From Rhizobium hidalgonense (GTDB taxonomy: Bacteria; Pseudomonadota; Alphaproteobacteria; Rhizobiales; Rhizobiaceae): a DNA stretch of 64,000 nt. Every line of letters begins with the position of its first letter. Position 1 is the stretch's first letter. The stretch spans positions 186,001-250,000 of the forward strand of contig NZ_LODW01000093.1 in the NCBI RefSeq assembly GCF_002914525.1. Reading direction: 5' to 3'. Shown here in pieces: positions 52,181 through 61,725 of the stretch. The notes under the pieces were generated by a model. The model was not told where the DNA came from and ran no database searches. It worked only from the letters and a program-made list of their open reading frames with translations. The translations under genes and the position numbers were made by a program.

Positions 52181-53026
52181 TCAGGCCTTGGCGACAGCAT
52201 CGAAGGCGAGCAACTTTTCCAGCAGCCGCGGCATGTCCTTGAGATAGACCATGTTCGGGCCGTCGGACGGTGCGTTGTCCGGGTCCTGGTGGGTTTCAAC
52301 GAAAACGCCGGCAATTCCGGTCGCCACCGCTGCGCGCGCCAGCGTTTCGACGAATTCCCGCTGACCGCCGGAGGAATCGCCCTGCCCGCCGGGCTGCGCG
52401 ACGGAATGGGTCGCATCGAAAACGACGGGGGCGCCCATCGACGCCATGATCGGCAGTGAGCGCATATCGGAAACCAAAGTATTGTAGCCGAAGGAAGCGC
52501 CGCGCTCGCAGAGCAGTACGTTCGGATTGCCGCTGGCGTTGAGCTTCTTCAGGACGTTCTTCATTTCCCAGGGAGCCAGGAACTGTCCCTTCTTGACATT
52601 GACGGCACGGCCGGTCTCGGCAGCGGCGATCAGAAGGTCGGTCTGACGGCAGAGGAAGGCCGGAATCTGCAGGACATCGACCACCTTTGCCACTTCGGCG
52701 CATTGTTCGGCGGTGTGAACGTCGGTCAGGACCGGAAAGCCGAATTCCTTCTTGAGATCGGCAAAGACCTGCATGCCCTTTTCAAGCCCGATGCCGCGCT
52801 CGGCCGACAGCGAAGTCCGGTTCGCCTTGTCGAAGGAACTCTTGTAGACGAGGCCGATGCCGAGCTTGGCGCAGAGCTCCTTCAGCGTCCCGGCAACCAT
52901 GAAAGCGTGGTCGCGGCTCTCCATCTGACAGGGGCCGGCAATCAGCGACAGGCGGCCAGCATTGGAAAAGGTGACCTGGCCTGCGCCCTCGCCGATCCTG
53001 ACTTCAGAATTCGTATCAGTGCTCAT
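52181..53026 (-). CDS. kdsA: KDO-8-phosphate synthase
   Basis: Makes 3-deoxy-manno-octulosonate 8-phosphate from arabinose 5-phosphate and PEP, for the LPS inner core. The protein has 281 residues. LIAGPCQMESRDHAFMVAGTL, KSSFDKANRTS, FPVLTDVHTAEQ and VFDATHSVAQPGGQGDSSGGQREFVETLARAAVA are the family core. Its start overlaps the stop of the upstream glyoxalase-like gene by 11 bases, so the two are coupled. PEP from the adjacent eno product is its substrate. Confidence 0.97.
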   Translation of the reverse strand: MSTDTNSEVRIGEGAGQVTFSNAGRLSLIAGPCQMESRDHAFMVAGTLKELCAKLGIGLVYKSSFDKANRTSLSAERGIGLEKGMQVFADLKKEFGFPVLTDVHTAEQCAEVAKVVDVLQIPAFLCRQTDLLIAAAETGRAVNVKKGQFLAPWEMKNVLKKLNASGNPNVLLCERGASFGYNTLVSDMRSLPIMASMGAPVVFDATHSVAQPGGQGDSSGGQREFVETLARAAVATGIAGVFVETHQDPDNAPSDGPNMVYLKDMPRLLEKLLAFDAVAKA

Positions 53027-53918
53027 CGTGTTTCCTCGAAGGCGAAGAGCGTGCCTGCCCGGGCGCCGGCTTCACCAGAATGCGATTGTTCTTGCGCGTG
53101 TAGGTCACTCCGTTAGCAGCCAAATGCGCTTCTGTCACGGCAAGATCAGCGACGGCAAAGAGGATAGCCCGGCCGCGCAGGCCGCGGTCGGCGGATGAGA
53201 CGGCGATCTCGAAATAAGCCTCCAGCCCTTCCGGCGTCATCAGGCTGATTTTTACATTCGACGCGGCGATATTGACGCCGAAACCGGTCTTCTCGACGGC
53301 CGATTGCGCTGCGGCAAGACCGACGAAGGCGGCGAATGCAGCGGGGTCCGGCGCGCACAGCGCGATCTCGGCAATGCCTGTTGCGCCATTGGCATGCGTC
53401 TCCAGCGCGCCGCGATCGGCCGGCAAGGGATTGATACGCTGGCAGGTAAAGAGAAAGAAATCGGGCGCCCGCAGATCGCCCGCAAAAGCCAGTTTGAAGC
53501 TGCCGACGCTCTTGGAACCATCCGGCATTTTCATCGGCCGGCTGAATTGCAGCATCTCGCCGGCGCTCGATCCGCCGTCAGCGAAGCTCTTATGGTCGTG
53601 GCCGGCGTCCGCGGTGCCGAAAACCACCGCCGAAAGCCCCTCCTCGCCGCAACGGAAGCGGAAGGCCCGGTTGCGGGCGGTGAAGACATTGCCTTGCCGC
53701 GCCGACGCCTCGTTCTCCTCGACGCTCGCAATACCAAGCGGCTCCAGATAGGTCTTGTCGGCAAGGAAGACGCAGGCATTTTCCGTTCCGAAGGGATGGC
53801 GGGCATCGGCGGCAACGGTGAAGCCGAGCTTGCCCAGCCGTTCGCGGGCCAGATCGATATTGACGACGGGCAGCACGACATGATCCAGCGGGTGCGGTAT
53901 GGCGGAATACTCGTTCAT
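53016..53918 (-). CDS. VOC family (glyoxalase-like) protein
   Basis: Protein of 300 residues with two halves of the vicinal-oxygen-chelate fold. LDHVVLPVVNIDLARERLGKLGFTV and the second-half GIAEIALCAPDPAAFAAFVG give the paired beta-alpha repeats; the His at LDHVVL is a possible metal ligand. It resembles glyoxalase-like domain proteins rather than a defined dioxygenase. It precedes and overlaps kdsA by 11 bases, but no LPS role is known. Confidence 0.87.
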   Translation of the reverse strand: MNEYSAIPHPLDHVVLPVVNIDLARERLGKLGFTVAADARHPFGTENACVFLADKTYLEPLGIASVEENEASARQGNVFTARNRAFRFRCGEEGLSAVVFGTADAGHDHKSFADGGSSAGEMLQFSRPMKMPDGSKSVGSFKLAFAGDLRAPDFFLFTCQRINPLPADRGALETHANGATGIAEIALCAPDPAAFAAFVGLAAAQSAVEKTGFGVNIAASNVKISLMTPEGLEAYFEIAVSSADRGLRGRAILFAVADLAVTEAHLAANGVTYTRKNNRILVKPAPGQARSSPSRKHDEH

Positions 53919-54053
53919 GATATCCCTCCCTCAAACGACAAAAGATGTGCGACAGCGCCACCCCCAAAGCAAGACATGTGTGCCAATCCGGCGAATGAAA
54001 ATAAATATCTCAACGAGTTGGCGGCAAGTTTTACGGAAAATTAGCTACTTGCG

Positions 54054-54068
54054 GAACACATATGGAAC
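54054..54068. promoter_or_regulatory. SOS box (LexA operator) upstream of lexA
   Basis: GAACACATATGGAAC fits the alphaproteobacterial LexA site GAAC-N7-GAAC exactly. It lies 46 bases upstream of the lexA ATG, as expected for autoregulation. Confidence 0.9.
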
Positions 54069-54079
54069 ATATAGTGTCT

Positions 54080-54094
54080 GTTCTGGATTTGTTT
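54080..54094. promoter_or_regulatory. possible second, weaker SOS box
   Basis: GTTCTGGATTTGTTT matches GTTC-N7-GTTC with one mismatch, 26 bases downstream of the perfect box and on the same helix face within about half a turn. It may add cooperative LexA binding or be chance. Confidence 0.4.
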
Positions 54095-54114
54095 CAATCA
54101 GGGGTCTGACGTCG

Positions 54115-54834
54115 ATGCTCACGCGCAAACAACAGGAGCTTCTCCTTTTCATTCATGAGCGCATGAAGGAATCCGGCGTTCCGCCGTCTTTCGACGAGAT
54201 GAAGGATGCCCTCGATCTGGCCTCGAAATCCGGCATTCATCGCCTGATCACGGCGCTCGAGGAACGCGGTTTCATTCGCCGTCTACCGAACCGCGCCAGG
54301 GCGCTTGAGGTCATCAGGCTTCCGGAGGCCTATAGCCCCAGCATCCAGCCCCGGCGCGGCTTTTCGCCGAGCGTCATTGAGGGCAGCCTCGGCAAGCCCC
54401 AGCCGGTCGCCGCTCCCGCGCTTGTAAAACCCGTTGCTGACAACGGCAACTCGGTCTCGGTGCCGGTCATGGGCCGAATCGCTGCCGGCGTGCCGATTTC
54501 GGCGATTCAGAACAACACCCACGATATCGTCGTTCCGGCCGATATGCTTGGCTCCGGCGAGCATTATGCTCTGGAGGTCAAAGGCGATTCGATGATCGAC
54601 GCCGGCATCTTTGATGGCGACACGGTGATCATCCGCAACGGCAGCACCGCAAGCCCAGGCGACATCGTCGTTGCCCTCGTCGATGACGAGGAAGCGACGC
54701 TGAAGCGCTTTCGCCGCAAGGGTGCCTCGATCGCACTTGAAGCGGCCAACCCGGCTTACGAGACCCGGATCTTCGGACCTGATCGTGTCAAGGTGCAGGG
54801 CAAGCTCGTCGGCCTCATTCGCCGCTACCACTGA
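54115..54834 (+). CDS. lexA: LexA SOS repressor
   Basis: SOS repressor of 239 residues. The N-terminal winged helix (MLTRKQQELLLFIHERMKESGVPPSFDEMKDALDLASKSGIHRL) binds DNA; the RecA-stimulated self-cleavage site is the Ala-Gly in GRIAAGVPISA (near residue 122); the catalytic Ser is in GDSMIDAGIFDGD and the Lys in EEATLKRF. Upstream lies a perfect SOS box and a possible second one. The ATG at 54115 is chosen because the domain starts there, although the frame is open further up. Its end overlaps comEC by 20 bases convergently. Confidence 0.97.
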   Translation: MLTRKQQELLLFIHERMKESGVPPSFDEMKDALDLASKSGIHRLITALEERGFIRRLPNRARALEVIRLPEAYSPSIQPRRGFSPSVIEGSLGKPQPVAAPALVKPVADNGNSVSVPVMGRIAAGVPISAIQNNTHDIVVPADMLGSGEHYALEVKGDSMIDAGIFDGDTVIIRNGSTASPGDIVVALVDDEEATLKRFRRKGASIALEAANPAYETRIFGPDRVKVQGKLVGLIRRYH

Positions 54835-57247
54835 CACTGGACAGGCCAGATTCGACAAAACTGTTGCTGCGCCAGTCATAAGCGCGATGGCGCATCCACG
54901 GCCGTGACAGGGTTTCGAATGCGGTTGCGACCTCCAAGCCGGTGTCTGCGAAGCGCAGCTCGATTGAACCGGTTTTCCGTAGTGTCTCACCGGTAAAAAG
55001 CGTCCCACCTGAACGGCAGCTGTTGAAACGCAGGCGGACTGATGTGACGACGATATCGGCCGCATCGCAGGCCGGACCGAGATAAGCGGCATTGTCGATG
55101 ACCGTGACGATACGGCCATTGCCAAGCCTCGATGTGCACCAGGCCTTCTTGACGCAGGAAAAGCGGTTTGTTTCACCGCCCGCGGCCGCCGCCCGCATCG
55201 CCGTCCTCGCTTCATTCTGCTGATCGCGGGAAAGCCTGACGCGGCGGTCGTCTCCCTCCGGCGGAATAGCGGGACCATCCAGCATCTTCGGCGGGTAATG
55301 CGCCGGCAGGACCAGCGCTCGCTGCCATTGGTCGAAAATGAAATCCGGCGGGTTTTCGCGATTGGAAGCCATTGCCTCAGCCGCGACGACTGCAACCAGA
55401 CTGCCATCCTCCGAAATCACCAGATCCGGCGGCCGGGGAACCGGCAGAAGCAGCACGATGGACGTCGAGGCGGCGAGGATCGAAGTGCCGGCATGGCGCA
55501 ACCGGGTGCGGAGCAGCGTCAGCAGCAGAAAGCCTGCCACCGCCACGACGAAATACCAGGCGGGGAGACGGCCGACGCCAATATCGCCGCCCCAGCCGGA
55601 CACCGTCTTGGCAACCGCAATCACCATATCGAGGCCAAAGCCGACCACCTTCCAGAGCGGCGCGTCCAGACCGAAAGGCATGAGCAACATCGCCAGCAGC
55701 CCCGCCGGCATGACGATGAAAGAGATGATCGGCATCGTCGCGAGGTTTGCCGGCAGGCCGTAAGCGGTCAGGCGATGAAAATGCTCGATCGAAAACAGCG
55801 CCGTGGAAAAACCGCCGATCAGTGAGGTCAGGAAGACGCCGCCGAAGAAACCGGCGACCGCAACGACCGGCCTGATGATCGGCAGCTTCAGCAAAGCGTT
55901 TTCGCGGATGCGCCGGTCCTTCCACAGCTGATAGCCCGATACCAGCGCCAATGTCGCGGCAAAGGACATCTGGAAGCTCGGGCCCAGGACTTCCGAGGGC
56001 GAAATGGCGATGATGACAAGAGCCGAGAGGACGACATTGCGCAGGCTGATTGACGGGCGATCGAAGAAGACTGCGATCAGCATGATGGCCATCATGATGA
56101 AGGCGCGTTCGGCCGAGACTCCGAATCCTGATATCAGGAAGTAGGCGGTGACGGCGATGAGCGCGCCGGCGGCGGCGATTTTCTTTGTCGGATAGGCTTG
56201 AGCAACGCCCGGAAACAGGCTGAGCAGCATCCGGAACCCGACGAAGAAAATGCCTGCCGACAGGGCCATGTTGAGGCCCGAGATCGCAACGATATGGGCA
56301 AGACCGGACTGGCGCAGCGCCTCCGTCGTCGCCTTCGAGATGGCGCGCCGTTCGTCGGTCACCAAAGCAGCTGCAAAAGCGCCCGTATCACCGGGCAGGA
56401 TCGACCGAATGCGGTCGCCAATGCTACTGCGCAACTGGTAAAGCCATTCGAGCACAGCTTCCGACGTCGATCTTGCCGCCTGTGGACCAGCCTGCAAGTC
56501 GACTTTCTTCGGCGCACCGTAGAAGAAACCGTTGGCGCCGATGCCGTCGAAATAGGCACCGAAGGAGAAATCGTTGAGCGCGGGCAGCGCCGGGCCCGCC
56601 GGCGGCGTCAGCCGCGCCCTGCCGGTGATGATGTCGCCGATCTCGAACGGCGCATCGGCGCCACGGGCGATTGCGGTGATGCGTCCCGGCTGCCGCTTCA
56701 GTTCCGGTGCCTCAGTGCCGGTGACGGCAAGAATATAGCGCCAGCGCCCCCGGCCGTCGCCTTCCCGCCGTTCCACGCGGCCGGTGACCGTCGTCGTCAC
56801 CGCTGAATCGAGGATCACAGTCGAAGCCCGCCAGCTCTCGAACTGGGCCGAGAGCATGCCGCAGGCGAAAAACGCCAGCGCCAGGAAAGTTGCGCGCAAT
56901 GCCGGCCGGCTGCGGCCGGCGAGGAAAACCGCAGCCGCCGGCACCAGCAGACAGAGCAGCGATGCAAAGAAGGGAAAATCCCATGCCGCAAGAAACCAGC
57001 AGGCCGAGCCGGCGCCGAGGAAGACCGGCGAGAACAGCAGCAGGCGGCCGTGATCGGCCTCTTCGCCCAGCATGCAGGCTCCGGCACGCAGCACTTGCCG
57101 GCCGGTGGCCGGCAGTCGATGGCGCAAGGGGGTCTCCGATTGCGTCCTTGCCGGTCGGGTCACCATCGCAATCGCGGGAAGAGCCGGCGGAACGGCACGG
57201 CCCACGCCCGCTTCCGGCCGCAATTCGGCTGTCGTCAATTCCTCCAT
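54815..57247 (-). CDS. ComEC/Rec2 family membrane protein
   Basis: Protein of 810 residues related to the DNA-uptake channel ComEC. A DUF4131-type N-terminal region is followed by the Competence domain with many helices (LRQSGLAHIVAISGLNMALSAGIFFVG, GFGVSAERAFIMMAIMLIAVFFDRP, FQMSFAATLALVSGYQ). The C-terminal metallo-beta-lactamase HxHxDH domain of classical ComEC was not seen; instead a degenerate ISEDGSLVAVVAAEAM region ends the protein. A start at ATG 57247 is preferred over a TTG at 57307. Natural competence is not established in rhizobia, so its role is unclear. Confidence 0.88.
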   Translation of the reverse strand: MEELTTAELRPEAGVGRAVPPALPAIAMVTRPARTQSETPLRHRLPATGRQVLRAGACMLGEEADHGRLLLFSPVFLGAGSACWFLAAWDFPFFASLLCLLVPAAAVFLAGRSRPALRATFLALAFFACGMLSAQFESWRASTVILDSAVTTTVTGRVERREGDGRGRWRYILAVTGTEAPELKRQPGRITAIARGADAPFEIGDIITGRARLTPPAGPALPALNDFSFGAYFDGIGANGFFYGAPKKVDLQAGPQAARSTSEAVLEWLYQLRSSIGDRIRSILPGDTGAFAAALVTDERRAISKATTEALRQSGLAHIVAISGLNMALSAGIFFVGFRMLLSLFPGVAQAYPTKKIAAAGALIAVTAYFLISGFGVSAERAFIMMAIMLIAVFFDRPSISLRNVVLSALVIIAISPSEVLGPSFQMSFAATLALVSGYQLWKDRRIRENALLKLPIIRPVVAVAGFFGGVFLTSLIGGFSTALFSIEHFHRLTAYGLPANLATMPIISFIVMPAGLLAMLLMPFGLDAPLWKVVGFGLDMVIAVAKTVSGWGGDIGVGRLPAWYFVVAVAGFLLLTLLRTRLRHAGTSILAASTSIVLLLPVPRPPDLVISEDGSLVAVVAAEAMASNRENPPDFIFDQWQRALVLPAHYPPKMLDGPAIPPEGDDRRVRLSRDQQNEARTAMRAAAAGGETNRFSCVKKAWCTSRLGNGRIVTVIDNAAYLGPACDAADIVVTSVRLRFNSCRSGGTLFTGETLRKTGSIELRFADTGLEVATAFETLSRPWMRHRAYDWRSNSFVESGLSSVSGSGE

Positions 57248-57537
57248 GCCCCGCCCAAGATCACCCGCACCGGCAGTCAGAATGCAACCTTCAATCAAAA
57301 CGAGCAAGAATAATCGATTGAAATATGAGGGAAAATCGAGAGTGCCAAAAGACCAGTCGAATCATTGGCTTCCGCTATGCCTGCGGCTCATCGCTGCAGT
57401 GCCTAAAAGGTGATGCCGCAATGCACAAAAAGCCGTCACGGTAACTTGGCATTAGCTTCGCGATCATATAGCTATCGCTGAGGACGCTTAACCCCTATGG
57501 CGCTTTTATGGCGCCACCGCCAGTTCGGAGGATCAGC

Positions 57538-58827
57538 ATGACGGATCAAAGCGCAACAATAAAAATCGGTGACAAATCAGTCGACCTCGCCGTCAAAAGC
57601 GGCACGATCGGTCCGAGCGTCATCGATATCGGTGCCCTCTACAAGAACACCGCTTCCTTCACCTACGATCCGGGTTTTACGTCGACCGCATCCTGTGAAT
57701 CGAAAATCACCTATATCGACGGCGACGAAGGTGTGCTGCTGCACCGCGGCTATCCGATCGAGCAGCTGGCCGAGCATGGCGACTTCCTCGAAGTCTGCTA
57801 CCTGCTTCTCTACGGTGAACTGCCGACCACCGCCCAGAAGAAGGATTTCGATTATCGTGTCACGCACCACACCATGGTGCATGAGCAGATGAGCCGCTTC
57901 TTCACCGGCTTCCGCCGCGATGCGCATCCGATGGCCGTCATGTGCGGGTGCGTCGGCGCCCTGTCGGCTTTCTATCATGACTCCACGGACATCACCGATC
58001 CGCACCAGCGCATGGTCGCCAGCCTGCGCATGATCGCCAAGATGCCGACGCTTGCCGCCATGGCCTACAAGTACCATATCGGCCAGCCCTTCGTTTATCC
58101 GAAGAACGACCTCGACTACGCCTCGAACTTCCTGCGCATGTGCTTTGCTGTGCCTTGCGAAGAATATGTGGTCAATCCGGTGCTTTCCCGCGCCATGGAC
58201 CGCATCTTCATCCTGCATGCCGATCACGAGCAGAACGCCTCAACCTCGACCGTCCGTCTTGCCGGTTCGTCGGGCGCCAACCCGTTCGCCTGCATCGCAG
58301 CCGGCATCGCCTGCCTCTGGGGCCCCGCCCATGGCGGCGCCAACGAAGCAGCGCTCAACATGCTGAACGAGATCGGCTCGGTCGAACACATTCCGGAATA
58401 TATCGCCCGCGCCAAGGACAAGAACGATCCCTTCCGTCTGATGGGCTTCGGTCACCGCGTCTACAAGAACTATGACCCGCGCGCCAAGATCATGCAGAAG
58501 ACGACGCATGAGGTGCTCGGCGAGCTCGGCATCAAGGATGATCCGTTGCTCGAAGTGGCGATGGAACTGGAGCGCATCGCGCTCACCGACGAATATTTCA
58601 TCGAGAAGAAGCTTTATCCGAACATCGACTTCTATTCCGGCATCACGCTGAAGGCGCTGGGCTTCCCCACGACCATGTTCACCGTGCTGTTTGCGCTTGC
58701 CCGCACCGTCGGCTGGATCGCGCAGTGGAACGAGATGATCGAGGATCCTGAACAGCGCATCGGCCGGCCGCGCCAGCTTTATGTCGGCGAACCGAAGCGC
58801 GATTACATCCCGGTTTCGAAGCGCTGA
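57538..58827 (+). CDS. gltA: citrate synthase
   Basis: TCA-cycle enzyme of 429 residues, hexameric type. GLHRGYPIEQL-like GVLLHRGYPIEQLA, then GAAHGGANEA-like HGGANEAALNMLNEIG and GFGHRVYKNYDPRA contain the catalytic His/Asp region, with RIGRPRQLYVGEPKRDY at the end. GGAGG precedes the ATG at 57538 (the frame is open ten codons earlier). In rhizobia gltA lies next to the lpx operon, as here, converging on lpxB. Confidence 0.97.
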   Translation: MTDQSATIKIGDKSVDLAVKSGTIGPSVIDIGALYKNTASFTYDPGFTSTASCESKITYIDGDEGVLLHRGYPIEQLAEHGDFLEVCYLLLYGELPTTAQKKDFDYRVTHHTMVHEQMSRFFTGFRRDAHPMAVMCGCVGALSAFYHDSTDITDPHQRMVASLRMIAKMPTLAAMAYKYHIGQPFVYPKNDLDYASNFLRMCFAVPCEEYVVNPVLSRAMDRIFILHADHEQNASTSTVRLAGSSGANPFACIAAGIACLWGPAHGGANEAALNMLNEIGSVEHIPEYIARAKDKNDPFRLMGFGHRVYKNYDPRAKIMQKTTHEVLGELGIKDDPLLEVAMELERIALTDEYFIEKKLYPNIDFYSGITLKALGFPTTMFTVLFALARTVGWIAQWNEMIEDPEQRIGRPRQLYVGEPKRDYIPVSKR

Positions 58828-58846
58828 TCGCTTCACAGCCAAAAAG

Positions 58847-58872
58847 AAACCCGGTCAGAAACGACCGGGTTT
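58847..58872. terminator. bidirectional terminator between gltA and lpxB
   Basis: AAACCCGGTC (58847-58856) and GACCGGGTTT (58863-58872) form a ten-bp stem with a six-base loop, followed by TTTTC on the plus strand and preceded by AAAAAG, so it can end transcription in both directions. It overlaps the last lpxB codons. Confidence 0.9.
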
Positions 58873-60024
58873 TTTCTTTCTCAGCACGTCGAGAAGGATT
58901 TCGGCGGCATGGGCGCCGGGCGGCTTTTCGGTCTGCATGCGCTGCCAGATGAGTTCGTAGCCTTCCTTCATCGCCTTCAGCTGGTAGGTGTCGGCCGAGA
59001 GCCTTTCCATCCAGCGTGCGAGGCTTGCTCCGCGAACGACATCGTTTAGATATTCCGGCACGACCGCATAATCGGCAATCAGGTTTGGTAGTGCTCCCGT
59101 CCAGGTCTTGATGCTCGACGTCAGCAGCCTCATGATCCAGTCGACCTTGTAGGCGGAGACGACGGGAACGTCGGCAAGCGCCAGTTCAAGAATAACGGTT
59201 CCGGACGCCGCCATGGCTGCATCGGCTTCAGCGAAGGCCTTCCATTTCGCTTCCGCGCCGATAACGATCTCCGGCTGGACCACCCACTTCGCCGTCAATT
59301 CGCGGACAAGCCCTTCCTTGTGCATCACCGTCGGTAGAATAAAACGCATCGGCCCGTTGCGGGCAATGAGTTCGCTCACTGCCACCTCGAAATGCGGCAG
59401 GAGCTTCTGGATCTCGGAGGAGCGTGAGCCGGGCAGAAGCAGGATCGCGCCGGTGCCGGGCTGTCTGCCGGCGCGCCGGCGCCGGGTCTCCAGCAGCGCC
59501 GGGTCGGCGGTCAGGCGATGCCCCACATAGGTCGTTGCCGGCCCATTGAGGCGCTGCATGGTTGACGGCTCGAAGGGCAAGACGGCAAGCACATGATCGA
59601 CATAGCCGAGCATGCGCGTGGCGCGATATTCCTTCCAGGCCCAGACGCTCGGACAGACATAATTGACGACAGGCAGATCGGGCAGCGCGGTGCGAACCCG
59701 CTTTGCGACGCGATGGGTGAAATCCGGGCTGTCGATAATGACGAGAATGTCAGGCCTTGCAGCGATGATCGCAGCAGTCGTCTGGCGGATCAGCCTATAG
59801 AGCTTCGGCAGCCGGCTTAGCACCTGGGTGATACCCATGATCGACAGTTCGGAGAAATCGAAGAGGGATTTCAGGCCTTCCGCCTGCAGCCCCTCGCCGC
59901 CGACGCCGACGAGTTTCATCGGTCCGTCATGAATCCGCTTCAGGGCGGCAATCAGATCGGCGCCGAGCAGATCGCCCGACACCTCACCGGCAATGACGGC
60001 GATCTTCAGCGGCGCCCCGTTCAT
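58855..60024 (-). CDS. lpxB: lipid-A-disaccharide synthase
   Basis: Glycosyltransferase of 389 residues joining UDP-2,3-diacylglucosamine and lipid X. IAVIAGEVSGDLLGADLIAALKR at the start, ILVIIDSPDFTHRVAKRVR, NYVCPSVWAWKEYRATRM and VVSAYKVDWIM near the end are the family pattern. The ATG at 60024 overlaps the lpxI stop by four bases (ATGA) and is preferred over the upstream ATG at 60036. It is the last gene of the bamA-lpxD-fabZ-lpxA-lpxI-lpxB cluster. Confidence 0.96.
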   Translation of the reverse strand: MNGAPLKIAVIAGEVSGDLLGADLIAALKRIHDGPMKLVGVGGEGLQAEGLKSLFDFSELSIMGITQVLSRLPKLYRLIRQTTAAIIAARPDILVIIDSPDFTHRVAKRVRTALPDLPVVNYVCPSVWAWKEYRATRMLGYVDHVLAVLPFEPSTMQRLNGPATTYVGHRLTADPALLETRRRRAGRQPGTGAILLLPGSRSSEIQKLLPHFEVAVSELIARNGPMRFILPTVMHKEGLVRELTAKWVVQPEIVIGAEAKWKAFAEADAAMAASGTVILELALADVPVVSAYKVDWIMRLLTSSIKTWTGALPNLIADYAVVPEYLNDVVRGASLARWMERLSADTYQLKAMKEGYELIWQRMQTEKPPGAHAAEILLDVLRKKKPGRF

Positions 60025-60902
60025 TCGAACCCCCATGCCGGCAGCCCGCGATCAATGCCGCAGATAAAAAGCCCCGCCTCATCGGCGGCCTGAATGACGG
60101 CGGTGCGATCGAGCACCAGCGAGCGGCCAGCCTCCACCGCGATGCCGCCGAGACCGGCGCTTTTTGCGTTCAGGACGGTGGAGACGCCGATCGCCGGCAG
60201 GTCGGCGCGAATATCCTGTTGCGGCTTGCAAAGTTTGACGAGCGCGCCGCGGCGGCGCGGCGAGATGCGCCCGGCGGCTCTCAGACCCGCGACACGCTCG
60301 AGCATCTCGTCCGTGCCTTCCAACCCTTCCAGCGCAACGATGCGACCGCCGATGCTGACAGCGCCCTGCCCGACATCGAGCCGGCCGAGCGTGTCCGCGG
60401 CTTCGGCCGCGCGGCTGATATCGCGACGATCTTCCTCCCCGGGCGCCACTGTGCCCAGCGGGCCGACGGCCGCAAGAAGATCGGGGGCGATCTCATGGGC
60501 GCCGACGACACGGCGGCCGTTTCCTTCGATCAGCCGGATCACCATCTGCAGAACCGTATCGTCACCGCCGGACAGCAGCGTGCGGATGGCAGCCGGCATC
60601 TTCATCAGAACGCGTAGCGTCGGGCGCACCTCGCGCCACTCCGGCCGGCGCGCCACACTCCCCGACATCACGACACGGCCGACACCATAACGATTGAGCA
60701 ACGCATCAAGAGCTGCGAAATCGCCGATCCCGATGACGGCGTGGTCATAGCCTTCCCAGCGTCGGTCGCTTTCGTCCTTCAGGGCAAAGATGACCGGATT
60801 TTCACCCGCCGCTCGCGCTGCTTCGGCGACATAGGAAGGCAGAAGGCCGCCGCCGGCGATGATCGCCAGCCGGCCCGCAGCGGTGTCGCTGGAAAAAGCC
60901 AC
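60021..60902 (-). CDS. lpxI: UDP-2,3-diacylglucosamine pyrophosphatase LpxI
   Basis: Protein of 293 residues (DUF1009) that replaces LpxH in alphaproteobacteria. GRLAIIAGGGLLPSYVAEAAR is the N-terminal domain; APDLLAAVGPLGTVAPGEEDRRDI and SIGGRIVALEGLEGTDEML, then GIAVEAGRSLVLDRTAVIQAADEAGLFICGI, the C-terminal domain. A GTG start at 60902, four bases after the lpxA stop, is used because no ATG fits before the conserved region. It lies between lpxA and lpxB, the position expected for this step. Confidence 0.93.
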   Translation of the reverse strand: MAFSSDTAAGRLAIIAGGGLLPSYVAEAARAAGENPVIFALKDESDRRWEGYDHAVIGIGDFAALDALLNRYGVGRVVMSGSVARRPEWREVRPTLRVLMKMPAAIRTLLSGGDDTVLQMVIRLIEGNGRRVVGAHEIAPDLLAAVGPLGTVAPGEEDRRDISRAAEAADTLGRLDVGQGAVSIGGRIVALEGLEGTDEMLERVAGLRAAGRISPRRRGALVKLCKPQQDIRADLPAIGVSTVLNAKSAGLGGIAVEAGRSLVLDRTAVIQAADEAGLFICGIDRGLPAWGFE

Positions 60903-60906
60903 AGGA

Positions 60907-61725
60907 CTAGCCCTTCTGCCCCCGGGTCGGCGAGGACAAGGCACGATCACTGTCGGCCGCAATGAAATCGAGGATCTGGACCACCGGCTCGCAATCGGCA
61001 TATTCATCGCGGATGGCGGCGGCGTTTTCGCGGACGGAGGCCGTTCCTTCGAAGATCGACTTGTAGGCGCGGCGCACCCGGTGAATGACGGCGCGGTCGA
61101 CGCCGGCGCGCGTCATGCCGACGACATTGAGGCCGCTCAGCAGGCCGGGGTTGCCGTTCAACATGCCGTAGGGAATGACGTCGTAACTCACCGCCGAAAG
61201 CCCGCCGACGAAGGCCTGACGGCCAACGCGGGTGAACTGGTGAACGGCTGAGCCACCACCCAGGATGACGCGATCCTCGATGACGACATGGCCAGCGAGC
61301 ATGACATTGTTCGACATGATCACGTGATTGCCGACCTTGCAGTCATGCGCGACGTGAGAATTGGCCAGGAAGAGATTGTTGTCGCCGACGATCGTCTGGC
61401 CACCGAAATCGGCCGTGCCGGTGTTCATCGTCACGCCTTCGCGCATCGTGCAGTTGGCGCCGACCGAAAGCGTCGTCTCCTCGCCGCCGTGATGCACGCT
61501 CTGCGGATCGCCGCCGATGACTGCCATCGGAAAGATGCGCGTGCCCTTGCCGATCACGGTGCGGCCGGTGACGACCGCATGTGACAAGAGTTCGACATTT
61601 TCATGCAGGACGACGTGCGGCCCGACATGGCAGAAGGGACCGATCTTGACGCCCTCACCGATCACAGCCCCGTCTTCGACGACAGCCATCGGATGAATGC
61701 GGGCGCTTTCGGCAATCGTGCTCAT
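60907..61725 (-). CDS. lpxA: UDP-N-acetylglucosamine acyltransferase
   Basis: First enzyme of lipid A synthesis, 272 residues. A left-handed beta helix of hexapeptide repeats fills residues 1-190 (IHPMAVVEDGAVIGEGVKIGPFCHVG, GNHVIMSNNVMLAGHVVIED), followed by the helical C-terminal part. The catalytic His is in NSHVAHDCKVGNHV. It overlaps fabZ by four bases (ATGA) and precedes lpxI. Its acyl-ACP substrate comes from the fatty acid pathway that FabZ serves. Confidence 0.97.
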   Translation of the reverse strand: MSTIAESARIHPMAVVEDGAVIGEGVKIGPFCHVGPHVVLHENVELLSHAVVTGRTVIGKGTRIFPMAVIGGDPQSVHHGGEETTLSVGANCTMREGVTMNTGTADFGGQTIVGDNNLFLANSHVAHDCKVGNHVIMSNNVMLAGHVVIEDRVILGGGSAVHQFTRVGRQAFVGGLSAVSYDVIPYGMLNGNPGLLSGLNVVGMTRAGVDRAVIHRVRRAYKSIFEGTASVRENAAAIRDEYADCEPVVQILDFIAADSDRALSSPTRGQKG

